Below, one piece after another: positions 33,003 through 42,316 of a stretch of DNA of 64,000 nucleotides. A model generated the notes under the pieces. That model saw only the letters and a program-made list of their open reading frames with translations, did not search any database and was not told the origin of the DNA. A program made the translations under genes and the position numbers. This DNA comes from Cellulosimicrobium cellulans (lineage in GTDB: Bacteria; Actinomycetota; Actinomycetes; Actinomycetales; Cellulomonadaceae), in NCBI RefSeq assembly GCF_016907755.1, contig NZ_JAFBCN010000001.1:4340001-4404000 (forward strand), read 5' to 3'. The first letter of the stretch is position 1. Every line of letters starts with the position of its first letter.

Positions 33003-34475
33003 TCAGCCGGCCGGTGCGAAGTCGAGCTGGTCGTCCACGACGGCCACGACCGACCACACGTTGCCGTCGGCGTCGGAGAGCTCGTACGCGGGCAGGAGCA
33101 CCGCCGCGCCGTCGGGCTGGTACTGCACCGCGAGGCCGAGGCGCGCGTCCGTGATCGTCACCTCCGTGACGGGCCACGCGAACCGGGCGCCCGCACCGAC
33201 CGTGGGCGGCACGGTGGGCACCTCGGGCTCGACGGGCGCGATCTCCGGCACGGCCTGCACGCCGTCGCGCGCCCACGCGATCATGCCGCCCCCGCCGAAC
33301 CGCGGGTCGCCCAGGCGGTCCACCGCCTCCGCGGGGCTCACCACGTCGGAGGACCCGATCGCGACGCGCGGCGCGAGGCTCCCGTACAGCGACGCGAGCC
33401 CGCCCCCGGAGTACGTCGCGCTCCACTGCGTCCCGGTGCGCTGCCCCTCGACGACCTCGTACGCGGTCACGGAGGTCGCCCGCGGCGCGCCCTGGTCGGC
33501 GGGCTGCTCCTCCGCGACGACCTCGTACCCCGCGGGGTCGAGGCCGAGCGTCCCGAGCAGGTCGCGCAGCCGCTCGACCGCGTCCGCGCCGCTCGGCGGC
33601 GCACCGTGGTCGGGCTCCTCGCACGTGCCCGGCTCGACGGACGGGCTCGTCGCGTCGTCCCCGCCGTCGGCCGGCATCGGCGTCACGACCACGCAGCCCC
33701 ACGGGTCGTTCGTCGGGTCGTTGTAGCTCACGCTCGCGAGGCCGTCGGGCTGCAGCGAGACGGTCGGTCCTGTCCAGTCCGTCGACCCCACGACGTAGGA
33801 GCCGTAGTCCTCGCGCACCTCGCCGTCGACGCCGAGCGCGTCCGCGACGCGCTGTGCGGTCTCCTGCGAGAACACGCCCGCGGCGTCGTACGCCCACGCG
33901 TCCGCGCTGGTCCCCTGCGTCGAGAGACCGTCCTGGTGGAACACCGTGCGCCCGCCCCAGAAGCCGGGGTAGGCCATGTCCGCCGAGGCACGGGCGTCGG
34001 ACCCGAACGCCTGCCCGGACGCAGCGCCGTCGGCAGCGGCCCCGGACTCCTCCTGGGCGGTCGCGCCCCCGAGCTGGATCGGCGCGAGCGCGGTGGACTC
34101 CGCCGCCGAGTCTCCCGCGGACGACGCCCCCACCGCTCCGGCACCGAGCGCGTAGCCGCCCGCCCCGACGACGAGCACGCCCGCCACCGCCGCGGCGACC
34201 TGGAGGGGGACCCGCCTGCGAAGGCGTCGCGCACGACGTTCGGCGAGCTCGTCGACGAGGATCGCCGTCGGGCCGTCGGGCCCGGAGAGCGGGCCTCCGT
34301 CGGGCGCGTCGTCAGGCGTGCCGGCAGGCGTCCCTGCGGCGAGCGCCTCGGGGACGCGGTCTCGGACCGCAGCCTCCAGGGCTTCGGTGTCCGGTGCGGC
34401 GCCCGCCGCCGGGTCGGCGGCGCGGAGGCGCTCGAGGCCGGAGTCGTCGGGCTGGTCGGGGGTATGGGTGGTCAT
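33003..34475 (-). CDS. Single-pass membrane protein, putative sigma-factor partner
   Basis: The protein is 490 aa, ATG 34475. The N-terminal 90 residues are cytoplasmic, with LVDELAERRARRLRRRVPLQ before one membrane helix (AAAVAGVLVVGAGGYALGAG, about 91-112). The extracellular part of about 375 residues has MAYPGFWGGRTVFHQDGLS and repeated VSYNDPTNDPWGCVVV-like strands. I recognise no family. It has no HxxxCxxC zinc anti-sigma motif. Its place 72 nt after an ECF sigma gene, the membrane topology and the cytoplasmic N-terminus suggest the anti-sigma or signal-sensing role (inference). Confidence 0.75.
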   Translation of the reverse strand: MTTHTPDQPDDSGLERLRAADPAAGAAPDTEALEAAVRDRVPEALAAGTPAGTPDDAPDGGPLSGPDGPTAILVDELAERRARRLRRRVPLQVAAAVAGVLVVGAGGYALGAGAVGASSAGDSAAESTALAPIQLGGATAQEESGAAADGAASGQAFGSDARASADMAYPGFWGGRTVFHQDGLSTQGTSADAWAYDAAGVFSQETAQRVADALGVDGEVREDYGSYVVGSTDWTGPTVSLQPDGLASVSYNDPTNDPWGCVVVTPMPADGGDDATSPSVEPGTCEEPDHGAPPSGADAVERLRDLLGTLGLDPAGYEVVAEEQPADQGAPRATSVTAYEVVEGQRTGTQWSATYSGGGLASLYGSLAPRVAIGSSDVVSPAEAVDRLGDPRFGGGGMIAWARDGVQAVPEIAPVEPEVPTVPPTVGAGARFAWPVTEVTITDARLGLAVQYQPDGAAVLLPAYELSDADGNVWSVVAVVDDQLDFAPAG

Positions 34476-34546
34476 GTCGCCCTCCAGGTACTGCGGGGGC
34501 CGCGCCGCGGGGGCCGCGGCCGGTCGGGTCTACCCCGGATGTGTGC

Positions 34547-35110
34547 TCAGGCGCCCGACTCTTGCGCGAGGGCCGCCTGCTCCGCCCACGCGGTGCGCAG
34601 CCGCGCCCGCGCCCGCGAGAGCGCGGCGTCGGCGCCCCCGCGCGACGTGCCGAGGACCGCCGCCAGGTCGTCGCCGCCCAGGCCCTCCCAGGCGTGCAGG
34701 AGGAGGATGCGCCGGTCGCGGTCCGACAGCGCGCCGAGCGCACGCCGGACCTCGTCGTCCTGCACGACGACGTGCTCGACGTCCGCGCCGTCGTCACCGC
34801 GCTCCGGCACCTCCGCGACGGGGAGCGCCCGCGCCTTGCGCCGGTGGTTGGCGAGGACGAAGCCCGCGGTGCGGTACAGCCACGGGAGCTCGGCGCCGTC
34901 GGGCACGTCCGCGCGGCGCCGCCAGGCCGTCGCGAGGACCTCGGCCGTGAGGTCGTCGGCGTCCGGGCCCACGGAGCCGGCGGCGCTCGGCAGCCGGCGG
35001 CGGAAGTAGCGGTAGAGCGGCGTCGCGTGCGCGGCGAAGAGCGCGGCGAACCAGGCCTCGTCGTGGACGGCGGCGTCGGTATCGACGTCGTGGCCCTCGT
35101 CGGTCGTCAC
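34547..35110 (-). CDS. ECF-type RNA polymerase sigma factor
   Basis: The protein is 187 aa. GTG 35110 has GACGAGGAGCCGCT before it, so longer frames are rejected. Sigma region 2 is FAALFAAHATPLYRYFRRRL with DADDLTAEVLATAWRRRADV and LPWLYRTAGFVLANHRRKAR. Region 4 is ALSDRDRRILLLHAWEGLGG followed by DDLAAVLGTSRGGADAALSR. It should direct RNA polymerase to a small regulon including its own operon. The downstream membrane protein is the likely partner. Promoter targets cannot be read here. Confidence 0.93.
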   Translation of the reverse strand: MTTDEGHDVDTDAAVHDEAWFAALFAAHATPLYRYFRRRLPSAAGSVGPDADDLTAEVLATAWRRRADVPDGAELPWLYRTAGFVLANHRRKARALPVAEVPERGDDGADVEHVVVQDDEVRRALGALSDRDRRILLLHAWEGLGGDDLAAVLGTSRGGADAALSRARARLRTAWAEQAALAQESGA

Positions 35111-35250
35111 AGCGGCTCCTCGTCGGCGGGTCGGGGCTGTCAACCGCTCTGTGTCCCGGGGAGCCCGTTCCTTGCACGGCGCGTCCTTCACCCGAACCTC
35201 ACCCGCGACGGCACCGATCCTGCCACCGCCCAGCACCTACGCTGTGGGAC

Positions 35251-37092
35251 ATGACGACGACGGAGCCGGCCGACCTGCCGCCGCGCCACACGGGCGGTCG
35301 GCGACGTCGGCACTGGGCGTCCTGGCTGGGCTGGGGCCTGATCCTGCTGGCCGTGCTCCTCGTGGTGTGCGTGGCGCTGCTGGCCCGCGACGCCCTCGCC
35401 GCGCGCGACGCGCTGACGCGCGCGCTCGACGAGGTCCCCGCGGCCGAGGAGGCCCTGCGCGCCGGCGACGTCGAGACCGCGGAGGCCGCCCTGGACCGGG
35501 TCCAGCCCTACACCGCGACGGCGCGCGCGAGCACGGACGGCCCGCTGTGGTCCCTGGCCGCGCACCTCCCCGTGTACGGGCAGGACGTCCGGGCGTTCTC
35601 CGCCGCCGCCGCGACCGTCGACGACCTCGCGGCCGTGGTGCTGCCGTCGCTCACGCAGGCGCTCGGCGCCGTCGAGGGCGACAGCCTGACGCTCACGGGC
35701 GACGGCGTCGACCTCGCCCCGCTCACCGAGGCGGCCCCGGCCATGGCGCGGGCCGCCGACGCGTTCGACGACATCGACGCCCGGCTCGCCCGCGTCGACC
35801 CCGACGCGCTGCACCAGGAGATCGCGGAGCCGTACGCGACGCTCGTCGCGCGGACCGACGACCTGCGCCCGGTCGTGCGCACCGCGGACCGCCTCACCAC
35901 GCTCGGCCCCGCCATGCTCGGCGCCGACGGGCCGCGCCGGTACCTCGTGGTCGCGCTGAACAGCGCCGAGCTGCGCGCGGGCGGCGGCATCCCGGGAGCG
36001 CTCGCGGTCCTGACGGTCGACGGCGGCGCCGTCTCGCTCGAGCGCCAGGCCTCGACGGCCGACGTCCCGCCGTTCGCCGAGCCCGTCCTCCCGCTGGACC
36101 CCGGGGTCGAGCAGCTCTTCACCGACCGCGTGGGCCGGTACGTGCAGGACACCCCGCTCACGCCCGACTTCCCCACGACCGCGGAGCTCACGGCGGCCAT
36201 GTGGGAGCAGGCGCAGGGCGAGACCCTCGACGGGGTGGTCGCGACGGACCCCGTCGCGCTGTCGTACCTGCTCGAGGCCACCGGGCCGCTCGACGTCCCC
36301 GCGGGCGACGACACCGTGACGCTCGACGCGGGCAACGTCGTCCAGGCCCTCCTGTCGGACTCCTACGCCCGGCTCGAGCCGGGGCCGGAGACGGACGCCT
36401 TCTTCGCCTCCGTCGCGACCTCCGTCCTCGGGACGTTCCTCGCCGGGGGCGCCGACCCGGGGCTCGCGCGCGACGCCCTCGCGCGCGCCGCGGACGAGCA
36501 CCGCGTGCTCCTGTGGTCCGCGCACCCCGACGAGCAGGACCGCCTGGCGGGCACGGTCGTCGCGGGCGACATCGACACCGCCGACCGCGCGGCGAGCTCC
36601 GTCGGCGTGTTCCTCAACGACGCCACCGGCGGCAAGATGGGCTACTACCTCGACACGGACGTCCGGCTCACCGGGAGCGTGTGCACCGACGGCGGGCGGG
36701 TCGACACCTTCAGCGCCGCGCTGACGTCCACCGCGCCGGCCGACGCCGGGTCGAGCCTGCCGTGGTACGTCACGGGCGGCGGCATCTCGGGCGTCACTCC
36801 GGGGAACGTGCGCACGGTGGTCGTCCTCTACCCGCCCCGCGGCGGCGAGGTCGGCACCGTCCGCGTGGGCGGGGCGCCGACGGGAGCCCTCGTCGCGGAG
36901 GTGGGTGGCCGGCGCGCGGCGTCGCTCCCCGTCGAGCTCGGCCCCGGCCAGAGCACCGCGGTCTCCTTCACCGTGACCTCGCCGGCCGACCCGCAGGACG
37001 GTCCCGGCACCGACGGCACGATCGACGTGTGGACGACCCCGACGGTGTCGACGCCCGGCCTCGAGGTGGTCCCGGTCGCCGCGTGCGGGTGA
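35251..37092 (+). CDS. DUF4012 domain membrane-anchored protein
   Basis: The protein is 613 aa. ATG 35251 is 7 nt after TACGCT (35238-35243), indicating a leaderless transcript. A short basic N-terminus precedes one membrane helix (about 29-46, LGWGLILLAVLLVVCVALL). The extracellular part shows the DUF4012 core: RRYLVVALNSAELRAGGGIPG, DFPTTAELTAAMWEQAQGE, LDGVVATDPVALSYLLEATG and YYLDTDVRLTG. The family is often found in actinobacteria near surface polysaccharide genes but its role is not established. It is divergent from the ECF sigma gene across 140 bp and could belong to its regulon (speculation). Confidence 0.9.
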   Translation: MTTTEPADLPPRHTGGRRRRHWASWLGWGLILLAVLLVVCVALLARDALAARDALTRALDEVPAAEEALRAGDVETAEAALDRVQPYTATARASTDGPLWSLAAHLPVYGQDVRAFSAAAATVDDLAAVVLPSLTQALGAVEGDSLTLTGDGVDLAPLTEAAPAMARAADAFDDIDARLARVDPDALHQEIAEPYATLVARTDDLRPVVRTADRLTTLGPAMLGADGPRRYLVVALNSAELRAGGGIPGALAVLTVDGGAVSLERQASTADVPPFAEPVLPLDPGVEQLFTDRVGRYVQDTPLTPDFPTTAELTAAMWEQAQGETLDGVVATDPVALSYLLEATGPLDVPAGDDTVTLDAGNVVQALLSDSYARLEPGPETDAFFASVATSVLGTFLAGGADPGLARDALARAADEHRVLLWSAHPDEQDRLAGTVVAGDIDTADRAASSVGVFLNDATGGKMGYYLDTDVRLTGSVCTDGGRVDTFSAALTSTAPADAGSSLPWYVTGGGISGVTPGNVRTVVVLYPPRGGEVGTVRVGGAPTGALVAEVGGRRAASLPVELGPGQSTAVSFTVTSPADPQDGPGTDGTIDVWTTPTVSTPGLEVVPVAACG

Positions 37093-37372
37093 ACCGTCGC
37101 GGCGTCCTGCCGGACGCCGGCGGCACCGCCCTCGAGAGGCGCCCGTTCGTTCACCGGAACCCGCCCAGGATCACGGCGCGATAACGATGGTCCTGGTGCC
37201 CACAATTCACCCGGACGACCGTCCAGTTGGGCACCGGATCCTCGCTATTCTGGGCGCCTGTCGCTCGACCCGTGCCACCGGTCCCTGACGCACGATGCAT
37301 CACGGACCGCACTCCGGGGCTCTCTGTGTACCGGAACACCACAATCCCTGAACCGAGACGGGTGAAGAAGCC

Positions 37373-38413
37373 ATGCGTACCTCGAAGGGTCTGCGCAGCA
37401 CGGGGCGGGCGGTGCTCGTCGGAGCGCTCTCCGCGGTCGCCGCGCTCCTGACCGTCCCCGTCGTCGCGACGTCCGCGAGCGCGGCCACCACCGACCCCGA
37501 GACCTACGTCCCGGAGATCACCGTGGCCTCGCCGGTCTGCGACGGCGACGTCCCCTATCTCGACTACGTCTTCGAGCTCCCCGAGAACTACGAGAACGAC
37601 GAGGCGAACCCGCTCACGATCACGTGGGTCAACCCCGACGGCGACGACGTCGTCCAGTCCGGCCTGCCGCTCTCGGGCCGCGTCCTGTGGCCCGGTGCCG
37701 AGGTCGACGGTGCGGGCAACCCCGTCGACTGGCCCGGCTGGAGCCTCGTGGACGGCGAGTGGGTCGTCGGCGACGAGTTCGACTGGGTCCGCGCGGGCGT
37801 GACGGTGGTCTTCGAGGTCAACCCGACGGCCGAGACCGTCGTGGCCTACCCGCCGTCGACCCCGGAGTGCGCGACGAACCCGCCCGGCACCCCGGAGCCG
37901 ACGATCAAGGTCGACGTGCTCACGCCCGTCTGCGTCGAGGGAGTCTCCTACCTCGACTACGGGGTCTCGGTCACCGGCACGCCGAACACGACGGCGACGC
38001 TGACGTGGCACAACCCGGACGGCGAGGACGAGGTCATGGCCGACCTCCCCCTCAGCGGACGGGTCCTGTGGCCCGGTGCGTATCCCGAGCGCTTCGTCGA
38101 CCTGCCGGCCGACGAGGGCTGGGAGCTCGTGAACAACATGTGGATCAACACCGCGACCCACGGCTGGGCCACGGGCACCGTGGACCTGACGTTCGCCGTG
38201 AACCCCGAGGTGACCGTCCCGGTGACGTACCCGCAGGACACGAGCAACTGCTTCCCCGGCGTGACGACGGTCGACAACCCCGTCGCCGGGAGCCAGAACC
38301 CGACGCTCGCGGAGACCGGCGCGACGGTCGGCCTGTATGCCGCGATCGCGGCCGGACTCGCCGTGGTCGGCGCGGCGATCGTCCTCCTGACGCGCCGGAC
38401 CCGCAAGGGCTGA
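37373..38413 (+). CDS. LAETG-type sortase-anchored surface protein with two repeated domains
   Basis: The protein is 346 aa, ATG 37373. A Sec signal ends at ASAATTD. Two homologous extracellular domains follow (about 45-165 and 180-295). Each has LDY near its start, an NPDGxDxV strand, the shared LPLSGRVLWPGA, and a Cys near each end. The C-terminus is a sorting signal: NPTLAETGATVGLYAAIAAG, a hydrophobic helix and RRTRKG. LAxTG is the motif preferred by class E sortases of actinobacteria. The protein should be linked to the cell wall. Domain function is unknown. A strong hairpin follows the stop. Confidence 0.88.
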   Translation: MRTSKGLRSTGRAVLVGALSAVAALLTVPVVATSASAATTDPETYVPEITVASPVCDGDVPYLDYVFELPENYENDEANPLTITWVNPDGDDVVQSGLPLSGRVLWPGAEVDGAGNPVDWPGWSLVDGEWVVGDEFDWVRAGVTVVFEVNPTAETVVAYPPSTPECATNPPGTPEPTIKVDVLTPVCVEGVSYLDYGVSVTGTPNTTATLTWHNPDGEDEVMADLPLSGRVLWPGAYPERFVDLPADEGWELVNNMWINTATHGWATGTVDLTFAVNPEVTVPVTYPQDTSNCFPGVTTVDNPVAGSQNPTLAETGATVGLYAAIAAGLAVVGAAIVLLTRRTRKG

Positions 38414-38430
38414 CCGGCACCCCACGCACG

Positions 38431-38468
38431 ACGAAGGCCTCGCACCCGGCAGGGTGCGAGGCCTTCGT
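38431..38468. terminator. Bidirectional terminator, 17-bp perfect stem
   Basis: ACGAAGGCCTCGCACCC (38431-38447) pairs perfectly with 38452-38468 around a 4-nt loop. It lies between the convergent stops at 38413 and 38521. Confidence 0.9.
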
Positions 38469-38520
38469 GGCGTCGGCCGGTCGTGGGGGCGGCGCCCGGT
38501 CCGGGCGGACCGTCAGGTCG

Positions 38521-39147
38521 TCAGGCGGCCGCCCAGCCGCCGGCCGCCAGGCGCGACTCCAGGCCCTCGAAGGCCCAGCGGTCGACGACGAGCACCGCGC
38601 CGCCGGGAGCGTCCGGGACGTACCACTGGAGCTGCTCGACGGTGCGCACCTCGGCGCCGGACCCGTCGACGCACGAGAGCGTCCAGCGTGCGAGCGTCGC
38701 GGGCGTGCCGGCGACCTCGACCTCCGACTCGGAGGCCTCCCCGACCGCGCGGGCGGCGAGCCCGTCGCTGCCCGGGCAGGTGGCGCCGTCGGGCACGTGG
38801 GCGGCGGCGGGGTCGACGCCGTCGAGACCCGCACCGGTGAGGATCTCGAAGCTCGGGCAGACCGCGTCCTCGGGGCACCCGCCCGAGCGGACCTGCGTGA
38901 CGCCGTCGGCGGGCTGGAGCACGGACCAGTACTCGGCGGCCGGGAGCTGCAGGGGGCCGACCGGGACCTTGCCCTCGTCGGCGTGCGCGCCGTGCGCGCC
39001 GTGGTCCTCGGCCGTGGCCGGGCCCGAGCCTCCTTCGGCGGTCGCGTCGGGCTCGGAGGCCCCCGTGCACCCGGCCAGGAGCACGCCGCCGAGCGCGACG
39101 ACCGCCAGGGAGAGGGAGAAACGAGTCGTTCGATGGTGCACGTGCAC
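38521..39147 (-). CDS. Putative lipoprotein
   Basis: The protein is 208 aa, ATG 39147. The signal ends in a lipobox: VVALGGVLLAGC, with lipid-modified Cys27. A His/Ala/Gly-rich linker (about 45-60, EDHGAHGAHADEG) follows, then a small domain with four cysteines (GGCPEDAVCPSF, ATCPGSDG, LSCVDGSG) and conserved-looking Trp residues (LQWYVPDAPGG, VDRWAFEGLE). I do not recognise the domain. It should be anchored on the outer face of the cytoplasmic membrane. The gene lies downstream of a chitinase terminator and has its own promoter region. Confidence 0.8.
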   Translation of the reverse strand: MHVHHRTTRFSLSLAVVALGGVLLAGCTGASEPDATAEGGSGPATAEDHGAHGAHADEGKVPVGPLQLPAAEYWSVLQPADGVTQVRSGGCPEDAVCPSFEILTGAGLDGVDPAAAHVPDGATCPGSDGLAARAVGEASESEVEVAGTPATLARWTLSCVDGSGAEVRTVEQLQWYVPDAPGGAVLVVDRWAFEGLESRLAAGGWAAA

Positions 39148-39271
39148 GATGGTCGCCTTTCACGGTCGGAGGTCCCCGCAGCCCACTGGGGGGAGCTGCG
39201 GAGACCTCGTCGGTCTTGTCACGCTAGCGAGCGCGAACGCCGGTAGAGATGCGGGAGACCCACACGGTGGC

Positions 39272-39307
39272 GGCTCGCGGGTACGGGATTCCCCGTACCC
39301 GCGAGCC
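39272..39307 (-). terminator. Terminator of chitinase gene (39345-42005)
   Basis: GGCTCGCGGGTACGGG (39272-39287) pairs perfectly with 39292-39307 around loop ATTC. It begins about 38 nt after the chitinase stop, reading leftward. Confidence 0.88.
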
Positions 39308-39344
39308 ACCGAGGCGGGGCCTCGTCAGGGACGTCGGTGGTGCG

Positions 39345-42005
39345 TCAGCACGCGCCGCCGTCGGCCCACGGACCCCACGCCGAGGCGCCGGGGGTGTCGT
39401 TCTGGGTCCAGTACCGCGCCGTCCACACGTGGCCGCCGTGGCTCACGACCGCGCCGCCGCTGTACGCCGTCCCCGCGACCCAGGCCGCCGCGGTGCACTC
39501 GCCCGTCCCGGTGCCGGGTCCGCCCGGACCCTCGCCGCCCCCGGAGCCCGGGAGGTCGACGACGGTCACGCCGCGCGGGTGGTCGTACGTCGTGGCGTAG
39601 TCCACGCCGTCGACCGTGACGATCACGTTGGAGAACTGGGCCGCAGGCATCGACCACTTGAGCTGGTTCGTGATCGAGCCGCCCGCCGGGATGCCCCCGG
39701 TCGGGACCGTGAACTGCACGGTGTGGAAGTCGCCGTCGAGGCCGCCGACGTTGTCGCCCGTGTGCCCCTTCGCGGTGACCGTGGTCTTGAAGCCGCTCCA
39801 GTCGCTCATCTCGCCCGGGTCGGTCGTGCCGTACTGGAACGAGATCGTCGCGCCGGCCGGGATGTCCTTCGCACCCTTGTTGGTGAAGACGACCTTGGGC
39901 GAGATCGGGTAGTTGTTGTCACCGAGCGCGAACTCCGTGTACCGGATGTCGACGTCGAGCGCCTGCGTCGGCATCTTCCTGTCGGCGTTCGCCTTCGACG
40001 CGCCGTACGGCGTCGTGGCCGAGAGCTTGCTGTGCATGAGGTCGACGAGCGTGCTGCCGATCTCGTACTGTCCCTTCGCCTGGTCGTAGCCGAAGTCGCC
40101 CGCGAGCTCCCAGATCATCAGGCCGCCGAGGCCGGTGTCCGCGACGTAGTCCGCCTTGGCGGCGATCGCGTCGGTCGAGTCGCCCGAGAGGAACGTCTTC
40201 GTCTGCGCGTTCCACCACCACTCGTTCTTGGTGACCGGGTCGAAGTGGCGCTCGTACGTGCCCTGGATCGTGTCGGTGACGCCGTACGCGGAGACGTAGT
40301 CGCCGGTGACGCCCTTCTCGAGGTTGAGCACGTGCCACATCGGGTTGACGCCCGCGGGGACCGCGTTGCCCTGCGGGTCGCTGTCGTACCAGAGGTTGTC
40401 GATGCCCTCCGCGCCGTAGCCGCACTTGTTGTTGGTGCCCGCCGGGCAGAGGAACCCGGCCGGCGCCTTCGCGGTGCCGCCCATGCCGTAGGTGCCGCCC
40501 TGGACGCCCTGGAAGCCGCGCGTGTAGAACGGCACGCCCAGGTTGATGCGGCCGGCCTGCATCGCGCCGCGGAAGTAGTGCGAGGCCCAGTCGCCGTTGA
40601 GGTAGCCGATCCCCTTGTAGGCGCTGTAGACGCCGCCGGCCGCGAGCTCGGGGTCCTTGCCGTCGTCGAACAGGGCGCCGTTGCCGCCCACGTACTCGTT
40701 CCAGGCGCCGTGCAGGTCGTACGTCATCATGTTGACGTAGTCCGTGTACTGCGTGACCTGGTAGACCTCCATGCCGCGCAGCAGCCACCCCGACGACGGC
40801 GTCGCGGTCGTGAGCATGTAGTACTCGCCGTCCTGGGCGCCCGCCGCGTCGAGCTTCTCGCGCAGAGTCTTCATGAGGTTCACGTAGCCCTGGAAGAGCT
40901 GCCCGCGGCGCTTGTCGGAGATCTGGAAGTCGTCCGGGTTGCCGGCCTGGTTGTTGGACGTCGGGTACTCGTAGTCGATGTCGATGCCGTCGAACCCGTA
41001 CTGGCGGACGAAGTCCACGACCGAGTCCGCGAAGGTGTCGATGCGCGCCTGCGACTCCGTCATCGTGTAGAAGCCGCCCGACGCGACGCGGTTGCCGCTC
41101 GCGTCGAAGTAGCCGCCCGTCTCGGCCCAGCCGCCCACGGCGGGGATGACCTTGACGCCCGGGTGGGCTTTCTTGTACTTCGCCAGCAGGTTGAAGTGGC
41201 CCGTGTAGTCGAGCGTCGGGTCCATCTCCGCGCCCGCGACGCCCGGCCACGTCATGTCCGTCGCTGCGTTGCCCGCCGCGCCGGCGTTCACCGAGACCTT
41301 GTCGTTCCCGTCGATGTGCGCGAACGCGTAGTTGATGTGGGAGAGCTTGTCCCAGGGGATATCGCTCGCGAGGTAGCGCGGCTGGCCGTTCGCGCCGGTC
41401 CGCCAGCTCGAGAAGTAGCCGATGACGCGGCGGTCCAGGCCGTTGGGCAGCTTCTCGCGCCCGCTCTCGTCGTACACGTCGCAGTAGGGCGTCCGGACGC
41501 CCGGCGTCTGCGCCATGCCGTCAGGACGGCACTTCTCGTCCGGGTTCGCGGCGGGGTCCGTCGTCGGGTCCGTCGTCGGGTCCGTCGTCGGGTCGGTCGT
41601 CGGGTCGGTCGTCGGGTCGGTCGTCGGGTCGGTCGTCGGGTCCGTGGTCGGATCCGTCGTCGGGTCGGTCGTGGGCTCCTCGGTCGGGGTGCCGCCGCAC
41701 GCTCCGAGCGACTCCCACGGCCCGTACTGCTCCGTGCCCGGGACGTTGTTCTGCGTCCACCACTTCGCCCGGTAGTTCTGGCCGCCGTACGAGACGGTCG
41801 CGCCGCCCCCGTAGGCCGGGGTCGCGGACCAGGGGTCCGCGCACGCCGTGGTCGCGGCGGCGACGACGGGGGTCGCGGCCTGCGCGGCCGCGGCACCGGC
41901 GAGGCCGGTGGCCAGCACGGCGAGCGTCGTGACGGCCGCGACGACCTGTGGCCGGCGTCCGGGAGCGCGGGGGGCGCGCGTCCGGGGGGTCAGGGACAAC
42001 CGCAT
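39345..42005 (-). CDS. Secreted modular GH18 chitinase with two CBM5/12 modules
   Basis: The protein is 886 aa. ATG 42005 follows CGAGGTACCCCC; eleven upstream codons in frame are ignored. Order: signal peptide (ending AQAATP), chitin-binding CBM5/12 module (DPWSATPAYGGGATVSYGGQ...KWWTQNNVPG), about ten TTDP linker repeats, GH18 barrel (FSSWRTGANGQPRYLASDIP; catalytic DGIDIDYEYP with Glu346), a beta-sandwich domain (about 665-800, VVFTNKGAKDIPAGATISFQ) and a second C-terminal CBM5/12 (YWTQNDTPGASAWGPW). The two CBM5/12 modules bracket the enzyme. It hydrolyses chitin outside the cell. The gene carries its own terminator. Confidence 0.96.
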   Translation of the reverse strand: MRLSLTPRTRAPRAPGRRPQVVAAVTTLAVLATGLAGAAAAQAATPVVAAATTACADPWSATPAYGGGATVSYGGQNYRAKWWTQNNVPGTEQYGPWESLGACGGTPTEEPTTDPTTDPTTDPTTDPTTDPTTDPTTDPTTDPTTDPTTDPAANPDEKCRPDGMAQTPGVRTPYCDVYDESGREKLPNGLDRRVIGYFSSWRTGANGQPRYLASDIPWDKLSHINYAFAHIDGNDKVSVNAGAAGNAATDMTWPGVAGAEMDPTLDYTGHFNLLAKYKKAHPGVKVIPAVGGWAETGGYFDASGNRVASGGFYTMTESQARIDTFADSVVDFVRQYGFDGIDIDYEYPTSNNQAGNPDDFQISDKRRGQLFQGYVNLMKTLREKLDAAGAQDGEYYMLTTATPSSGWLLRGMEVYQVTQYTDYVNMMTYDLHGAWNEYVGGNGALFDDGKDPELAAGGVYSAYKGIGYLNGDWASHYFRGAMQAGRINLGVPFYTRGFQGVQGGTYGMGGTAKAPAGFLCPAGTNNKCGYGAEGIDNLWYDSDPQGNAVPAGVNPMWHVLNLEKGVTGDYVSAYGVTDTIQGTYERHFDPVTKNEWWWNAQTKTFLSGDSTDAIAAKADYVADTGLGGLMIWELAGDFGYDQAKGQYEIGSTLVDLMHSKLSATTPYGASKANADRKMPTQALDVDIRYTEFALGDNNYPISPKVVFTNKGAKDIPAGATISFQYGTTDPGEMSDWSGFKTTVTAKGHTGDNVGGLDGDFHTVQFTVPTGGIPAGGSITNQLKWSMPAAQFSNVIVTVDGVDYATTYDHPRGVTVVDLPGSGGGEGPGGPGTGTGECTAAAWVAGTAYSGGAVVSHGGHVWTARYWTQNDTPGASAWGPWADGGAC
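41554..41680 (-). repeat. 12-bp tandem repeats encoding TTDP linker
   Basis: About ten 12-bp units (GTCGTCGGGTCC and one-base variants on the plus strand) encode the TTDP linker. They are coding repeats and possible sites of slippage. Confidence 0.9.
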
Positions 42006-42316
42006 GGGGGTACCTCGATCTGCTGGGTTGGTGCGCACGACGCCGGACGGCGTCGCGTCGGGCGCGGTCGCCCAGGGGGAGGGCGACCGTCAGGCGCTGG
42101 GGGGTGCCGAGCGGGGCCCGTCACGACGGTGGTCGGCGACGGGTGCGTCGGTGACGCGGCGAGGGGCGGGTGCACGGGGCGGGTGCACGGGACTCGTCAT
42201 CGGCCCGCCGTCGACCGCGTCGTGGACGGGCCCCGCCCGGCGGCGCCGGTCGCTCATGGCGACCGGCGCCGTCAGGGGGTCGACGAAGGCCGACGAAGGC
42301 CGACGAAGGCCGAGTG
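42006..42316. other. Intergenic gap between the two chitinases
   Basis: The 311-bp gap contains, from right to left: three exact 10-bp units CGACGAAGGC (42281-42310), the terminator hairpin of the right-hand chitinase (42242-42270), and a 9-bp stem CGGTCGCCC/GGGCGACCG (42065-42073 with 42081-42089) 60-84 nt upstream of the left-hand chitinase start. No gene is visible. Confidence 0.6.
42242..42270 (-). terminator. Terminator of second chitinase
   Basis: GGCGCCGGTCGC (42242-42253) pairs with GCGACCGGCGCC (42259-42270), a 12-bp perfect stem with loop TCATG. It begins 46 nt past the stop. Confidence 0.85.

Noticed and set aside
41554-41680. Short regularly spaced repeats as CRISPR or VNTR outside genes
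   Set aside because: They are in-frame codons of the chitinase TTDP linker.
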